From contig CAVTNM010000009.1 of assembly GCA_963736055.1 (NCBI GenBank), positions 496,001-560,000 of the forward strand: a stretch of 64,000 nt of DNA, given 5' to 3'. Made by a program: the position numbers and the translations under genes. Source of the stretch: AC-32 sp963736055 (lineage in GTDB: Bacteria; Actinomycetota; Thermoleophilia; Gaiellales; Gaiellaceae). Positions within the stretch are counted from its first letter, which is position 1. Each line of letters opens with the position of its first letter. Shown one piece after another: positions 1 to 8,353 of the stretch. The notes beneath the pieces are model-generated. The model was not told where the DNA came from and did not search any database. It saw nothing but the letters and a program-made list of their open reading frames with translations.

Positions 1-28
1 TAGGCGAGCCGTCGCCCGTCGCGCGTCG

Positions 29-92
29 TCAACCCCTCCATCGGCCCTCTCCCACCCGGTCCTCCCCCGCGAGATCGGAGGTGATCGTAACC
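29..92 (-). pseudogene. Remnant of a prmC 3' end (diverged second copy)
   Basis: Read on the minus strand, this short stretch encodes VTITSDLAGEDRVGEGRWRG followed by TGA. It matches, residue by residue with four differences, the last 20 residues of PrmC encoded just right of the neighbouring cyclase gene. At DNA level positions 24-92 align without gaps to 1488-1556, with 13 mismatches in 69. There is no start codon or upstream prmC body: it begins a few bases after the cyclase stop codon. It is therefore a 3' fragment only, either a scar of an integration at the prmC 3' end or a leftover of a duplicated locus. Confidence 0.75.
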
Positions 93-96
93 CTCT

Positions 97-1425
97 TCAG
101 CGGCTCGTCGCGTAGAGATCCCAGCTCTCGTCGACGCCCTTGAGCGCGTACGCGCCACGCTCGTCGAACTCGATTCCCGAGCCGGCAACGAGGTCACGAA
201 CCGTCCGGGTGACGAGCACCTCTCCCGGTGCGGCTGCCGCCGAAACGCGTGCGCCGATGTGCACAGCGATGCCGGCCACGTCCCCGTTGCGGCGAGTCAC
301 CTCCCCGGTGTGGAGGCCACAGCGGACCTCGAGCCCGCCCCGCACGACCGAATCGCGGATGTCGCAGGCACAGCGAATCGCGCGTGCAGGACCGTCGAAG
401 GTCGCGAAGATTCCGTCTCCGGCCCGGTCGACGAGGACGCCGCGATACGTGAACAGCTCCCGCTCCACGGTGGCGACGAACTGATCCAGCTGAGCGCGCC
501 AGCGCCGGTCTCCGAGCGCGCTCAAGCGTTTCGTCGAGTCGACGACGTCGACGAAGAGAACGGTCGTCAGCACGCGATCGACCACGCTGTCCTCGAGCCG
601 GGAGCCCGTGACGAACTCCTCGATCGCCTCGAGGAGGTCCGGGTCGGGAACCGGCCAATGATCGGCGCTGTCACGCTCGAGCAGGCGGGCTCCGGGAATG
701 TTGTCGGCGAGATAGCGACCGTGGCCCGCCCTGACGTACACGTCGTCCCTGCTCTGGATCACGAGCGTCGGGGCGGTAACGAGCGGTAGGACCTTGCGCA
801 CGTCGAGCTCGAGGATCGCCTGCATTCGTGCCAGCGCGGTCCCGGGGCTGGCCGAGAATCGCTCCAGGCGCCCGTACCAGTCAGTGATTCCTGGGCTCGA
901 TGCGACGGACGGGCCGAGTGCCGCCGCCATCGTCCCCTTTCCCCACGTGTCGACGAGCTGGTCGAGAGCAGCGGTCGCAGCAGCCGACGGAATACCCGCG
1001 GGGTAGTCGTCGGCGCGGGCGAAGCGGGCGAAGCCGTTGATCAGGACGAGGGACTCGGTGCGGTCCGGATGCGTGGCCGCCGACATCAATGCCATTTGAA
1101 CTGCGTGGCCATGAGCCACCACGCACGCGCCCTCGGAGCCGGCGGCGTCCATCACCGCGGCTACGTCTTCCATCCATTCCTCAGGGACGACCGGCTTCTC
1201 GAGCCCGCGATCGGACAGGCCGACGCCGCGCATGTCGAACCAGAGGACTCGCGAGAAGCGGGCCAGCGAGCCGAGCAGCTCCTGGACGAACGGCTGCTCC
1301 CAGAGCACTTCGAGGTGGCTCGCCCAGTCGAGCGACAGGACTACGTCCCTGGGGCCGTCGCCCACCACTTGGTAGGCGAGTTGAACATCGCCGCTACGCG
1401 CGTACAGGGTGCGCGGCGCCGCCAC
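97..1425 (-). CDS. Alpha/beta-hydrolase fused to class III adenylate/guanylate cyclase
   Basis: A 442-residue protein. Residues 1-275 are an alpha/beta-hydrolase fold and residues 285-442 a class III nucleotide cyclase domain, the architecture of mycobacterial Rv1900c (LipJ). The cyclase keeps both metal-binding aspartates (FVDVVDST and RAGDGIF), so it may make cAMP or cGMP. The usual VNxAAR transition-state motif reads VHIGAR, with His for Asn. The hydrolase elbow, normally GxSxG, reads AHGHA (residues 104-108) with Gly106 where the nucleophilic Ser should be, so it is probably a catalytically dead sensor domain. The GTG start at 1425 has AGGAAAG a few bases upstream. It follows prmC on the same strand but is bounded by two copies of the prmC 3' end, suggesting it was inserted here. 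Confidence 0.85.
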   Translation of the reverse strand: MAAPRTLYARSGDVQLAYQVVGDGPRDVVLSLDWASHLEVLWEQPFVQELLGSLARFSRVLWFDMRGVGLSDRGLEKPVVPEEWMEDVAAVMDAAGSEGACVVAHGHAVQMALMSAATHPDRTESLVLINGFARFARADDYPAGIPSAAATAALDQLVDTWGKGTMAAALGPSVASSPGITDWYGRLERFSASPGTALARMQAILELDVRKVLPLVTAPTLVIQSRDDVYVRAGHGRYLADNIPGARLLERDSADHWPVPDPDLLEAIEEFVTGSRLEDSVVDRVLTTVLFVDVVDSTKRLSALGDRRWRAQLDQFVATVERELFTYRGVLVDRAGDGIFATFDGPARAIRCACDIRDSVVRGGLEVRCGLHTGEVTRRNGDVAGIAVHIGARVSAAAAPGEVLVTRTVRDLVAGSGIEFDERGAYALKGVDESWDLYATSR

Positions 1426-1492
1426 CGCGCTTTCCTATCACACCGTGCCGAGCGGCCACGTCCACGTCGCCGCCCGTCGGCTCAGGACGTCG

Positions 1493-2332
1493 TCAGCCGG
1501 TCCATCGACCCTCGGCCACCCGGTCTCTCCCCGCGAGATCGGGAGTGATGGTGACCTGCTCGTACCCGAGCTCGTCGAGGAGCGCCTCGACACGGTTGGC
1601 CGAGGTGGCCGCGGTCTCGAGCACGAGCCAGCCGCCCGGCCGCAGCGCCTCGGTGGCCGCACGCGCCACTGCCTCGGTCGCACCGGAGGCGACGAGCGCG
1701 ATATGCGGCTCCCAGTCGCGCACCTCCGGCTGCAGCGATTCCAGCTCGCCGGGGTCGACGTAGGGCGGGTTCGAGACCACGAGGTCGAACTGCTCCTCGC
1801 CGAGGCCGCTCGTCAGATCGTGCTCGACCAGCCGGACCCGGCCGTTGATCCCCGTCAGGTCCAGGTTCTCGCGCGCGAGGGCGAGCGCGTCCGGCGAGGC
1901 GTCGATCGCGGTGACGCGGGCGCCGGGAACCTCGTCGGCGATCGCGAGCGCGATCGCGCCGGTGCCGGTGCCGACGTCCAGGACGTCCGGCTCCTCGACC
2001 CCTCGGATGTGCTCGAGGGCCCGCTCGACGACGACCTCCGTCTCGGGCCGCGGGATCAGCGCCCGCCGGTCGGTCTTGAGGGTCAGCCGCCGGAAACCCC
2101 ACTCGCCCAGGACGTAGGCGAGCGGCTCGCGCTTCTCGCGCCTGGCGATCTGGCGCTCGAAGGCCTCTTCCTGCTGGTCGTTCAGCTCGCGGTCGAGCTC
2201 GGCGTAGAGCAGCGCACGGGCGCAGTCGTCACAGGCCTTTGCGAGCAGCAGCTCGGCCTCGAGCCTGGCCGACTCGATGCCGGCCTCGGCGAGCCGGGCG
2301 GTCGCGCGGGCGAGGGCGCCGCCCAGGGTCAC
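1493..2332 (-). CDS. prmC: Peptide chain release factor N5-glutamine methyltransferase
   Basis: A 279-residue S-adenosylmethionine-dependent methyltransferase (PrmC/HemK) that methylates the Gln of the GGQ motif of release factors. The N-terminal helical substrate-binding part (residues 1-75) is followed by a Rossmann fold with the SAM loop DVGTGTGAIAL and the diagnostic NPPY motif (VSNPPYVDPGEL). The length is normal. It starts with GTG 43 bases after prfA, its substrate's gene, the classic pairing. Its last 20 codons are duplicated in diverged form beyond the cyclase gene (29-92). Confidence 0.95.
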   Translation of the reverse strand: MTLGGALARATARLAEAGIESARLEAELLLAKACDDCARALLYAELDRELNDQQEEAFERQIARREKREPLAYVLGEWGFRRLTLKTDRRALIPRPETEVVVERALEHIRGVEEPDVLDVGTGTGAIALAIADEVPGARVTAIDASPDALALARENLDLTGINGRVRLVEHDLTSGLGEEQFDLVVSNPPYVDPGELESLQPEVRDWEPHIALVASGATEAVARAATEALRPGGWLVLETAATSANRVEALLDELGYEQVTITPDLAGRDRVAEGRWTG

Positions 2333-2375
2333 GCGCGTGTGACTGAACCGATCGGTCCGTACACGTGCATGGCGG

Positions 2376-3416
2376 TCACACCGTCGAAGTCTCGAGTGCG
2401 CGCCGCTGGTCGTCGGCGGCCAGGGCCTCGGTGAACTCCTCCAGCTCTCCCTCGAGGATCTTGTCGAGCCGGTGCACCGTGAGATGTACGCGGTGGTCGG
2501 TCAGGCGGTTTTCCGGGTAGTTGTAGGTACGGATCTTCTCGGCACGCTGTCCGGAGCCGATCTGGGAGCGCCTGGCTTCGGCCTGCTCGGCCTGCTGCCG
2601 CTCGCGCTCGAGCTCGAACAGCCGCGCGCGAAGCACGCGCAGCGCCTTGGTCTTGTTCTGGAGCTGCGACTTCTCGTCCTGCATCGCAACCACGATTCCC
2701 GTCGGCACGTGGGTGACACGCACCGCGGAGTCGGTCGTGTTGACGCTTTGACCGCCGGGACCGGTCGAGCGGTACACGTCGATCTTGAGGTCGTTCGGGT
2801 CGATCTCGACCTCGACCTCCTCGGCTTCGGGCATCACCGCGACGGTCGCCGTCGAGGTGTGGATCCGCCCCTGTGACTCCGTCTCGGGAACGCGCTGGAC
2901 GCGATGCGTTCCCGCCTCCCACTTGAACACGGAATAGGCGCCCTCGCCCTTGACCGCGAACACGACCTCCTTGAAGCCTCCCGCCTCGTTCCCGCTCGTC
3001 TCGAGCTGCTCGACTGCGAAACCGCGTCGCTCCGCGTAGCGGGTCAGCATCCGGAAGATGTCCGCCGCCCAGAGCGCCGCCTCGTCGCCGCCGACGCCCT
3101 GGCGAACCTCGACGATGACGTCCTTGCGGTCGGCGGGATCGCTCTCGACCAGCGCGACCTTGAGCTCTTCCTCGAGCGTCGCAGCGCGCTGCTCCAGCTC
3201 GGGCACGAGCTCGCGCAGGTCGCCGTCATCCCGCGCCGCCTCGAGGTCGTCCTGCACCGAGCGCCACTCCTGCGCCAGCTTGTAGGGCCCCTCGAGCTCC
3301 TTGAGGCGCCGTCCTACCTCGGCGGCCTCGCGGTGGTCGTTGTAGACGGACGGGTCGCTGAGACGCTCCTGCGTCTCGCGGTACGAGCGCTCGAGCTCCT
3401 CGACGAGCTCGTCCAT
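2376..3416 (-). CDS. prfA: Peptide chain release factor 1
   Basis: A 346-residue class I release factor recognising UAA and UAG. Seen in the sequence: the GGQ catalytic motif within GPGGQSVNTTDSAVR, and the stop-codon-reading tripeptide region RVPETESQGRIHTS, where the P-x-T form identifies RF1 (RF2 would carry SPF). The N-terminal coiled-coil domain is present and the length is normal. The start overlaps the end of the upstream DUF1385 gene by one base and prmC follows, so rpmE - DUF1385 - prfA - prmC is probably one transcription unit. Confidence 0.97.
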   Translation of the reverse strand: MDELVEELERSYRETQERLSDPSVYNDHREAAEVGRRLKELEGPYKLAQEWRSVQDDLEAARDDGDLRELVPELEQRAATLEEELKVALVESDPADRKDVIVEVRQGVGGDEAALWAADIFRMLTRYAERRGFAVEQLETSGNEAGGFKEVVFAVKGEGAYSVFKWEAGTHRVQRVPETESQGRIHTSTATVAVMPEAEEVEVEIDPNDLKIDVYRSTGPGGQSVNTTDSAVRVTHVPTGIVVAMQDEKSQLQNKTKALRVLRARLFELERERQQAEQAEARRSQIGSGQRAEKIRTYNYPENRLTDHRVHLTVHRLDKILEGELEEFTEALAADDQRRALETSTV

Positions 3417-4339
3417 CAGGCCATCACTTCCACCCTGGCCGTCTCGGCGTCGGTCCCGCGCTGCTCGAGCGCGAGCACCTCGCGGAGGGCGCGGATGGAG
3501 ACCTCGAGCTGGTCGAGCGTCGGCTCACGGGTCGTCAGCCGCTGCAGCCAGAGCCCCGGCGCGAGCAGCATCATCAGGAACCGGTTGCTCGCGTGCTTGC
3601 CGGCGAAGCGGATCAGCTCGTAGGCGATCCCGGCGATCACGGGCAGCAGCAGGATCCTCGACGCGATCAGCCAGTACCAGGTGGGCCGCCCGAAGAAGGC
3701 GAAGACGAAGATCGCGATCACCATCACCCAGAGCAGGAAGGCGGTACCGCAGCGCGGGTGGATGAGGCTGTAGCGCTGCACCACCTCGGGCTTGAGCTCC
3801 TCGCCGGCCTCGTAGGCGTTGATCGCCTTGTGCTCGGCGGCGTGGTACTGGAACACGCGCCGGAGATCCGGGAGGAGCGAGATCAGGGTCAGGTACAGGA
3901 TGAAGAGGGAGACGCGGATCAGGCCCTCCACGATCACGAACCAGCCGGTGGTCTCGATGGGGAGCCAGTTGGTGATCAACGCCGGCGTCACCTTGAAGAG
4001 CGCCACTGCGAAGGCGATCGCGACCGCGAAGGCGAAGAAGAGCGCGCCGCGGGAGAGCTCCGTCTCCACTTCCTCCGTCTCCGACCCGGCCTCGTCCTGC
4101 GCTGCGTACTGGGCCGAGATCGAGAGCGCCCTGAATCCGATTCCGAGCGACTCGCCCAGCGCGATCACGCCGCGGATCACCGGCAGCCGGAAGACCCAGT
4201 GCCGCTTCATCACGGACTCGATCGGCCGACAGACCTCGGCGATCTGGCCGTCAGGCTTTCGTACCGCCACCGCCCAGTTCGAGGAGCCACGCATCATCAC
4301 GCCCTCGAGGACGGCTTGCCCACCGATGGGCTGCGACAT
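3416..4339 (-). CDS. DUF1385 family membrane protein
   Basis: A 307-residue integral membrane protein starting MSQPIGGQAVLEGVMMRG, the hallmark of DUF1385. It has about five hydrophobic segments (residues ~95-120, 127-160, 200-222, 225-245), a conserved AAEHKAINAYEAGEEL stretch and an RCGTAFLLWVM segment. The function is unknown; some annotations call the family a metal-dependent enzyme because of the conserved His and Glu, which is not demonstrated. It sits between rpmE and prfA, a conserved arrangement in Actinobacteria and Firmicutes, hinting at a housekeeping role. Confidence 0.9.
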   Translation of the reverse strand: MSQPIGGQAVLEGVMMRGSSNWAVAVRKPDGQIAEVCRPIESVMKRHWVFRLPVIRGVIALGESLGIGFRALSISAQYAAQDEAGSETEEVETELSRGALFFAFAVAIAFAVALFKVTPALITNWLPIETTGWFVIVEGLIRVSLFILYLTLISLLPDLRRVFQYHAAEHKAINAYEAGEELKPEVVQRYSLIHPRCGTAFLLWVMVIAIFVFAFFGRPTWYWLIASRILLLPVIAGIAYELIRFAGKHASNRFLMMLLAPGLWLQRLTTREPTLDQLEVSIRALREVLALEQRGTDAETARVEVMA

Positions 4340-4345
4340 GGCTAG

Positions 4346-4558
4346 CTAGGCCTTGCGGCCGGCCTTCTCGAGGCGGCGTTGGAAGCGCTCTACCCTGCCG
4401 CCCGTGTCGAGCAGCTTCTGCTTGCCCGTGTAGAACGGGTGGCAGTTGGAGCAGATCTCGACGTGCAGCTCGGGCTTCGTCGAGCGCGTCTGGAACTCGT
4501 TGCCGCAGGCGCAGCGAACGGTCGCGAGGACGTACTCGGGATGGATGTCGGCCTTCAT
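4346..4558 (-). CDS. rpmE: 50S ribosomal protein L31 (zinc-binding type)
   Basis: A 70-residue L31 beginning MKADIHPEYV. Four cysteines (Cys16, Cys18, Cys36, Cys39, in CAC and CSNC) mark the zinc-binding C+ form, as opposed to the zinc-independent paralogue used under zinc starvation. The HPFYTGKQKLLDTGGRVERF motif is canonical. The gene begins inside the last codons of the threonine dehydratase gene upstream and ends 6 bases before DUF1385, so it is co-transcribed with both. Confidence 0.96.
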   Translation of the reverse strand: MKADIHPEYVLATVRCACGNEFQTRSTKPELHVEICSNCHPFYTGKQKLLDTGGRVERFQRRLEKAGRKA

Positions 4559-5511
4559 CGTGCACTCAGGATAGCAACGGCGGTTTCGGAGGCCACGTTG
4601 CCCCCCGAGACGATGGCGACAACGGTTTCGCCCGCCTCGAACGGCACCTTGCCCGCGAGCAGCGCCCCGACCGGAGCTCCTGCGGCCGGCTCGCAGGCGA
4701 GCTTCGCGCGCGTGTACAGAAAACGCATTCCCTCCTCGATCTCCTCTTCTGTGACGAGCACGACCTCGTCCACGCGCTCGCTGCAGATCTCGACTGCGTA
4801 CTTCCCGGCGAACGGCGCGCCCAGTCCGTCGGCGATCGAGCGCGGATTGACGTCGACAGGCCGTCCTGCTGCAAGGGCCTCGTACAGGGCGGGCGAGAGC
4901 TCGGGCTCGACCCCGATCACGCGCGTCGCGGGGCTGAGCGACTTCACGGCGGTGGCCACACCCGAGATCAGGCCGCCCCCTCCGACGGGCACCAGGACGA
5001 CGTCCGGATCGGGGACGTCCTCGAGCACCTCGAGGCCGACGGTGCCCTGGCCCGCGATCGTGAGCGGATGGTCGAACGGATGCACGAGCGTCCGACCCGT
5101 CTGATCGACCAGCTCCCCCAGCCGCTCGAACGCCTCGGTCGGGCCGGGCGCGGCGAGGTCGACCTCGGCGCCGTACCCGCGCGTCGCGTCGATCTTCGAC
5201 TCGCTCGCCCCCTGCCACATGACCAGCAGGGCGTCGATGCCCTCGACCCCCGCGCCCCAGGCCAGCGCCTGAGCGTGGTTGCCGGCCGAGATCCCGATCA
5301 CGCCCCGACTCCGCTGCTCGTCGTCCAGCGCGGCGAGATTCGTCAGCACGCCGCGCGGCTTGAACGAGCCGGTCTTCTGGAAGAGCTCGGCCTTGAGGAA
5401 GACTCGCGCGCCGGTCAGCGTGCCAAGCGTCGCCGAGCCAAACGTCGGCGTCCGGTGGAGGCGAGAGCCGATCGCCCGACGGGCAGCCTCGACGTCCGAA
5501 AGCTCGACCAC
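4555..5511 (-). CDS. Threonine/serine dehydratase (PLP fold type II)
   Basis: A 318-residue catalytic-domain-only threonine ammonia-lyase, converting threonine to 2-oxobutanoate. The PLP lysine lies in QKTGSFKPRGVLTNL and the phosphate-binding loop is GGGGLISG. The C-terminal ACT-like regulatory domain of biosynthetic IlvA is absent, so this is closer to the catabolic (TdcB) or serine-racemase-like forms, and the exact substrate cannot be fixed. The start is GTG at 5511. It is the first gene downstream of the two palindromic sites at 5530-5550 and 5596-5616, which are well placed to control it. The end overlaps the rpmE start by 4 bases. Confidence 0.88.
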   Translation of the reverse strand: MVELSDVEAARRAIGSRLHRTPTFGSATLGTLTGARVFLKAELFQKTGSFKPRGVLTNLAALDDEQRSRGVIGISAGNHAQALAWGAGVEGIDALLVMWQGASESKIDATRGYGAEVDLAAPGPTEAFERLGELVDQTGRTLVHPFDHPLTIAGQGTVGLEVLEDVPDPDVVLVPVGGGGLISGVATAVKSLSPATRVIGVEPELSPALYEALAAGRPVDVNPRSIADGLGAPFAGKYAVEICSERVDEVVLVTEEEIEEGMRFLYTRAKLACEPAAGAPVGALLAGKVPFEAGETVVAIVSGGNVASETAVAILSAR

Positions 5512-5529
5512 ACCGCCGAGCCTATCGGG

Positions 5530-5550
5530 CTAGTAACAGTCTGTTACTAG
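5530..5550. promoter_or_regulatory. Perfect 21-bp palindrome, proximal operator candidate
   Basis: Half-site CTAGTAACAG, central T at 5540, then the exact reverse complement CTGTTACTAG. It lies 19 bases upstream of the threonine dehydratase start. No T-tract follows on either strand, so it is not a typical terminator. The size and symmetry suit a dimeric TetR-type repressor, though no regulator gene is adjacent. The core AGTAACAG/CTGTTACT is repeated at 5596-5616. Confidence 0.7.
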
Positions 5551-5595
5551 CGCATGAGGCCCGGAGATTGCCCAGCGGCCACACTTTCGGGCCCA

Positions 5596-5616
5596 CAAGT
5601 AACAGTCTGTTACTTG
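5596..5616. promoter_or_regulatory. Perfect 21-bp palindrome, distal operator candidate
   Basis: Half-site CAAGTAACAG, central T at 5606, then CTGTTACTTG. It differs from the 5530-5550 site only at the second position of each half, with compensating changes, so symmetry is preserved. Centre-to-centre distance is 66 bp. It lies between the 3' end of the ETF-QO gene and the dehydratase start. Confidence 0.7.
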
Positions 5617-5640
5617 GATGCTGGGGCTGTACGGGCGCTG

Positions 5641-7335
5641 CTAGGTGAGCTTGTACTCGGGGCCCGAGCCGCCCTCGGGTGGGGTCAGACGGCCGCCCTT
5701 GGCCGTGATCGCGCCGCACTGGACGCAGTTCGACGGAGTGACCTCCAGCTCGACGTCGTCGTCGCCGGCGTCATCCCCGGCCTGGTAGACCGCGGCCGGG
5801 CACATCCGCGTCCAGAGCTCGGCGATCTCCGGCGGCACACGCTCGCGCACGCGCAGGTGGTTGGGCGCGTCGTCGCGGGTCTGGTTTCCGCTCAGGAAGA
5901 CCGAGGAGAGCTTGTCGAACGTGAGCTTGCCGTCGGGAGCGGGGTAGCGCCGGGCGCGGTCGGTTCTGATCAGCTCCTGCTCGGCGTCCGGCTCCAGCGT
6001 CGAATCGCCGCGCGGGAAGGCGCCGCGACTCGCGGTCATCGCCCCGGCCATGGCGCCGCCGAGCCAGAAGCCGCGGCCGAAGGCCGGCCGCATGTTGCGC
6101 ACCTGACGCAGGTCGCTCCAGACGAAGCTCTTCTGCAGAGCCTCGTCGTAGCCCGCGAGCGCCCCGCGGCGCCCCGGGGTCTCGCCCCGCTGCAGCGCCG
6201 CGAAGGCGGCCTCCGCCGCGAGGCTGCCGGACTCGACCGCGTAGTGGATTCCTTTCAGCGCGGGCACGTTCACGAGCCCCGCCCCGTCGCCGGCGATCAG
6301 GAGGCCCGGCGCGTGCAGCCGCTCCGGGAGCGACAGGAACCCGCCCTCGGGGATCGTCTTGGCACCCCACGCCACCCGCTCGCCGCCTTCGAGGAGCTTC
6401 CGGACCAGCGGATGGGTCTTCAGCTCCTGGAGCACGTCGTGCACCGAGAGCTCGGCGTCGCGATAGTCGAGCCCGACCACCATCCCGATCGTGAGCATGT
6501 CCGCGCCCATCGGGTAGATGAAGGAGCCGCCGAACTCCCTGTACTTCGCCCCGTTGCGCAAGGGCCAGCCCAGGGTGTGGATCACCCGGTCGAGCGGCTT
6601 GCCGACTTTCCACACCTCCTTGACGCCCAGGGCCCAGACCTGCGGGCTCTCGCCCTGAAGCCCGAAGCGGTCGAGCGCGATCCCGGTCAGGTGGCCCTGG
6701 GTCCCCTCGGCCAGCACGGTTATACGAGCCTGCACCTCTGCGCCGGGCTCGAAGTTCGCGAGCTCCTCGCCGGTCCGCCCGCGTCCCTTGTCGCCGGTCT
6801 CGACGCCCCGGACCCTGCCGTGGTCGACGAGAAGCTTCTCGCCGGCTGTCTCGGGCAGGATCATCGCGCCCCCCTCCTCGGCCCGCTCGGCCAGCCAGCG
6901 CCCGAGTTGCGAAAGGGAGGCGACGTAGTTGCCGTGGTTCCGCATCGTGGGCGGGGCCGGGATGCGCATTGCACGCCTGGGGGTGAGGTAGTAGACGGAC
7001 TCGTGCTCGACCCGGCCGAGGAACGGGAGCTCGTGTGTCGAGACCCGGTCCTTGAAGAGGCGTTGCAGCGAGCGGGGGTTGACGACGGCGCCCGAGAGCA
7101 GGTGCGACCCCGGCTGCCTGCCTTTCTCGAGCACGGCCACCGGCACCTCGCCCAGCCGTTCCGCGAGCTCCGGCGCGCCCTCGAGCAGCTGGCCGAGCCG
7201 AATCGCGCACGCGAGGCCCGCGGGCCCCGCGCCGACGATCAGAACGCCGACCTCGATCTCGGGGTCCCCGGGGGCGACGACGAACTCGCCCGGGTCGAAA
7301 GGAGGAGGGAACTCCGAGGGGCGCAGCGGAGTCAT
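5641..7335 (-). CDS. Electron transfer flavoprotein-quinone oxidoreductase
   Basis: A 564-residue ETF-QO, the membrane-associated flavoprotein that passes electrons from ETF to the quinone pool. An FAD Rossmann motif is near residue 32 (VLIVGAGPAGLACAIRL), the GDGAGLVNVPALKGIH FAD loop lies near 350, and the C-terminal ferredoxin-like domain begins at the CPAAVY motif. Oddly, the C-terminal CxxCxxC reads CVQCGAI, so only three of the four canonical [4Fe-4S] ligands are present. It precedes no other gene in its unit and lies downstream of etfB-etfA on the same strand with a 49-base gap, so the three probably form one operon serving acyl-CoA dehydrogenases such as the one at 21,201. Confidence 0.93.
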   Translation of the reverse strand: MTPLRPSEFPPPFDPGEFVVAPGDPEIEVGVLIVGAGPAGLACAIRLGQLLEGAPELAERLGEVPVAVLEKGRQPGSHLLSGAVVNPRSLQRLFKDRVSTHELPFLGRVEHESVYYLTPRRAMRIPAPPTMRNHGNYVASLSQLGRWLAERAEEGGAMILPETAGEKLLVDHGRVRGVETGDKGRGRTGEELANFEPGAEVQARITVLAEGTQGHLTGIALDRFGLQGESPQVWALGVKEVWKVGKPLDRVIHTLGWPLRNGAKYREFGGSFIYPMGADMLTIGMVVGLDYRDAELSVHDVLQELKTHPLVRKLLEGGERVAWGAKTIPEGGFLSLPERLHAPGLLIAGDGAGLVNVPALKGIHYAVESGSLAAEAAFAALQRGETPGRRGALAGYDEALQKSFVWSDLRQVRNMRPAFGRGFWLGGAMAGAMTASRGAFPRGDSTLEPDAEQELIRTDRARRYPAPDGKLTFDKLSSVFLSGNQTRDDAPNHLRVRERVPPEIAELWTRMCPAAVYQAGDDAGDDDVELEVTPSNCVQCGAITAKGGRLTPPEGGSGPEYKLT

Positions 7336-7384
7336 CGGCTCACCCGAACGAGCGGGTTGTGTGATTCAAGGACGCGTAGCGTTT

Positions 7385-8353
7385 TCACGCTGCCTTGCGC
7401 GCTCGGACGAGCTCGGTCAGCTTCGGGACGATCTGATGCAGGTCGCCGACGACCCCCAGGTCGGCGTACTCGAAGATGGGCGCGTTCGGGTCCTTGTTGA
7501 TCGCGACGATCAGGCCGGAGCTCTGCATGCCCACCTTGTGCTGGATCGCGCCTGAGATCCCGACGGCGACGTAGAGCTTCGGGGAGACGGACTTGCCGGT
7601 CTGGCCGACCTGGGTCGCGTACGGGTACCAGCCGGCGTCGACGACCGCGCGGGTCGCCGCGACGGCGCCTCCGAGCGCCTTCGCGAGCTCCTCGACGAGG
7701 GCGAAGCTCTCCGGCCCGCCGAGCCCCCGGCCGCCGGCGACGATCACGTCGGCGTCCTCGATCGACGGCCCCTCGCTCTCCTCGTGCGCCTGCTCGACCA
7801 TCCTCGCCGCGAGGGAGAAGTCCTGCAGCCTCGGCTCGATCTTCACCACCTCTACTTCCGCGGCATCCGCCCTCTCCTCGGGCTCGAAGGTCCCCGAGCG
7901 AATCAGCGCGAGGCGTGGCTCGGAGGTCCAGCCCACGTCCACGTACACCGAGTCGCCGAGAGCCGGACGCTTGCCCACGAGCCGGCCGTCCTCCTCGACG
8001 AGGTCGGTGAGATCCCAGTTGAGCCCCGCGTCGAGCCGCGCGGCGAGCCCCGCGGCGATGTCGGCCGAGAGCACGCTCGCCGCGAACAGCACGGTGTCGT
8101 GGCCGCCTTCGGCGAGGAGGCTCTCGAGCGCGTCCACGCGCGGCTGCGGAAGCGGCGCGGCGAGAAGCACGTCGTCGGCGACGTAGACGCGCGACGCCCC
8201 GTGCCTGCCCGCCTCGGCCGCCAGGCCCTCGATCCCCTCGCCGAGGAGCACCGCCTCGACCTCGCCACCGAGCGAGGCCGCCTTCGCGAGCACCCCGAGC
8301 GAGTCCTTCTGCACCTTGCCTTCATGGTGCTCGAGGAAGACCAACGTCTTCAA
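7385..8353 (-). CDS. etfA: Electron transfer flavoprotein, alpha subunit
   Basis: A 322-residue EtfA. The C-terminal FAD-binding domain is clear (GQTGKSVSPKLYVAVGISGA, then GLIVAINKDPNAPIFEYADLG). The N-terminal half is the ETF alpha/beta domain. Length is standard. Its ATG overlaps the etfB stop codon (ATGA), giving translational coupling of the two subunits. With ETF-QO downstream it links beta-oxidation to respiration. Confidence 0.97.
   Translation of the reverse strand: MKTLVFLEHHEGKVQKDSLGVLAKAASLGGEVEAVLLGEGIEGLAAEAGRHGASRVYVADDVLLAAPLPQPRVDALESLLAEGGHDTVLFAASVLSADIAAGLAARLDAGLNWDLTDLVEEDGRLVGKRPALGDSVYVDVGWTSEPRLALIRSGTFEPEERADAAEVEVVKIEPRLQDFSLAARMVEQAHEESEGPSIEDADVIVAGGRGLGGPESFALVEELAKALGGAVAATRAVVDAGWYPYATQVGQTGKSVSPKLYVAVGISGAIQHKVGMQSSGLIVAINKDPNAPIFEYADLGVVGDLHQIVPKLTELVRARKAA

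Noticed and set aside
5554..7500. 648-codon open frame on the plus strand opposite the ETF-QO gene
   Set aside because: Arg/Ala/Gly-rich antisense shadow typical of high-GC DNA; the minus strand encodes a complete ETF-QO with all motifs.
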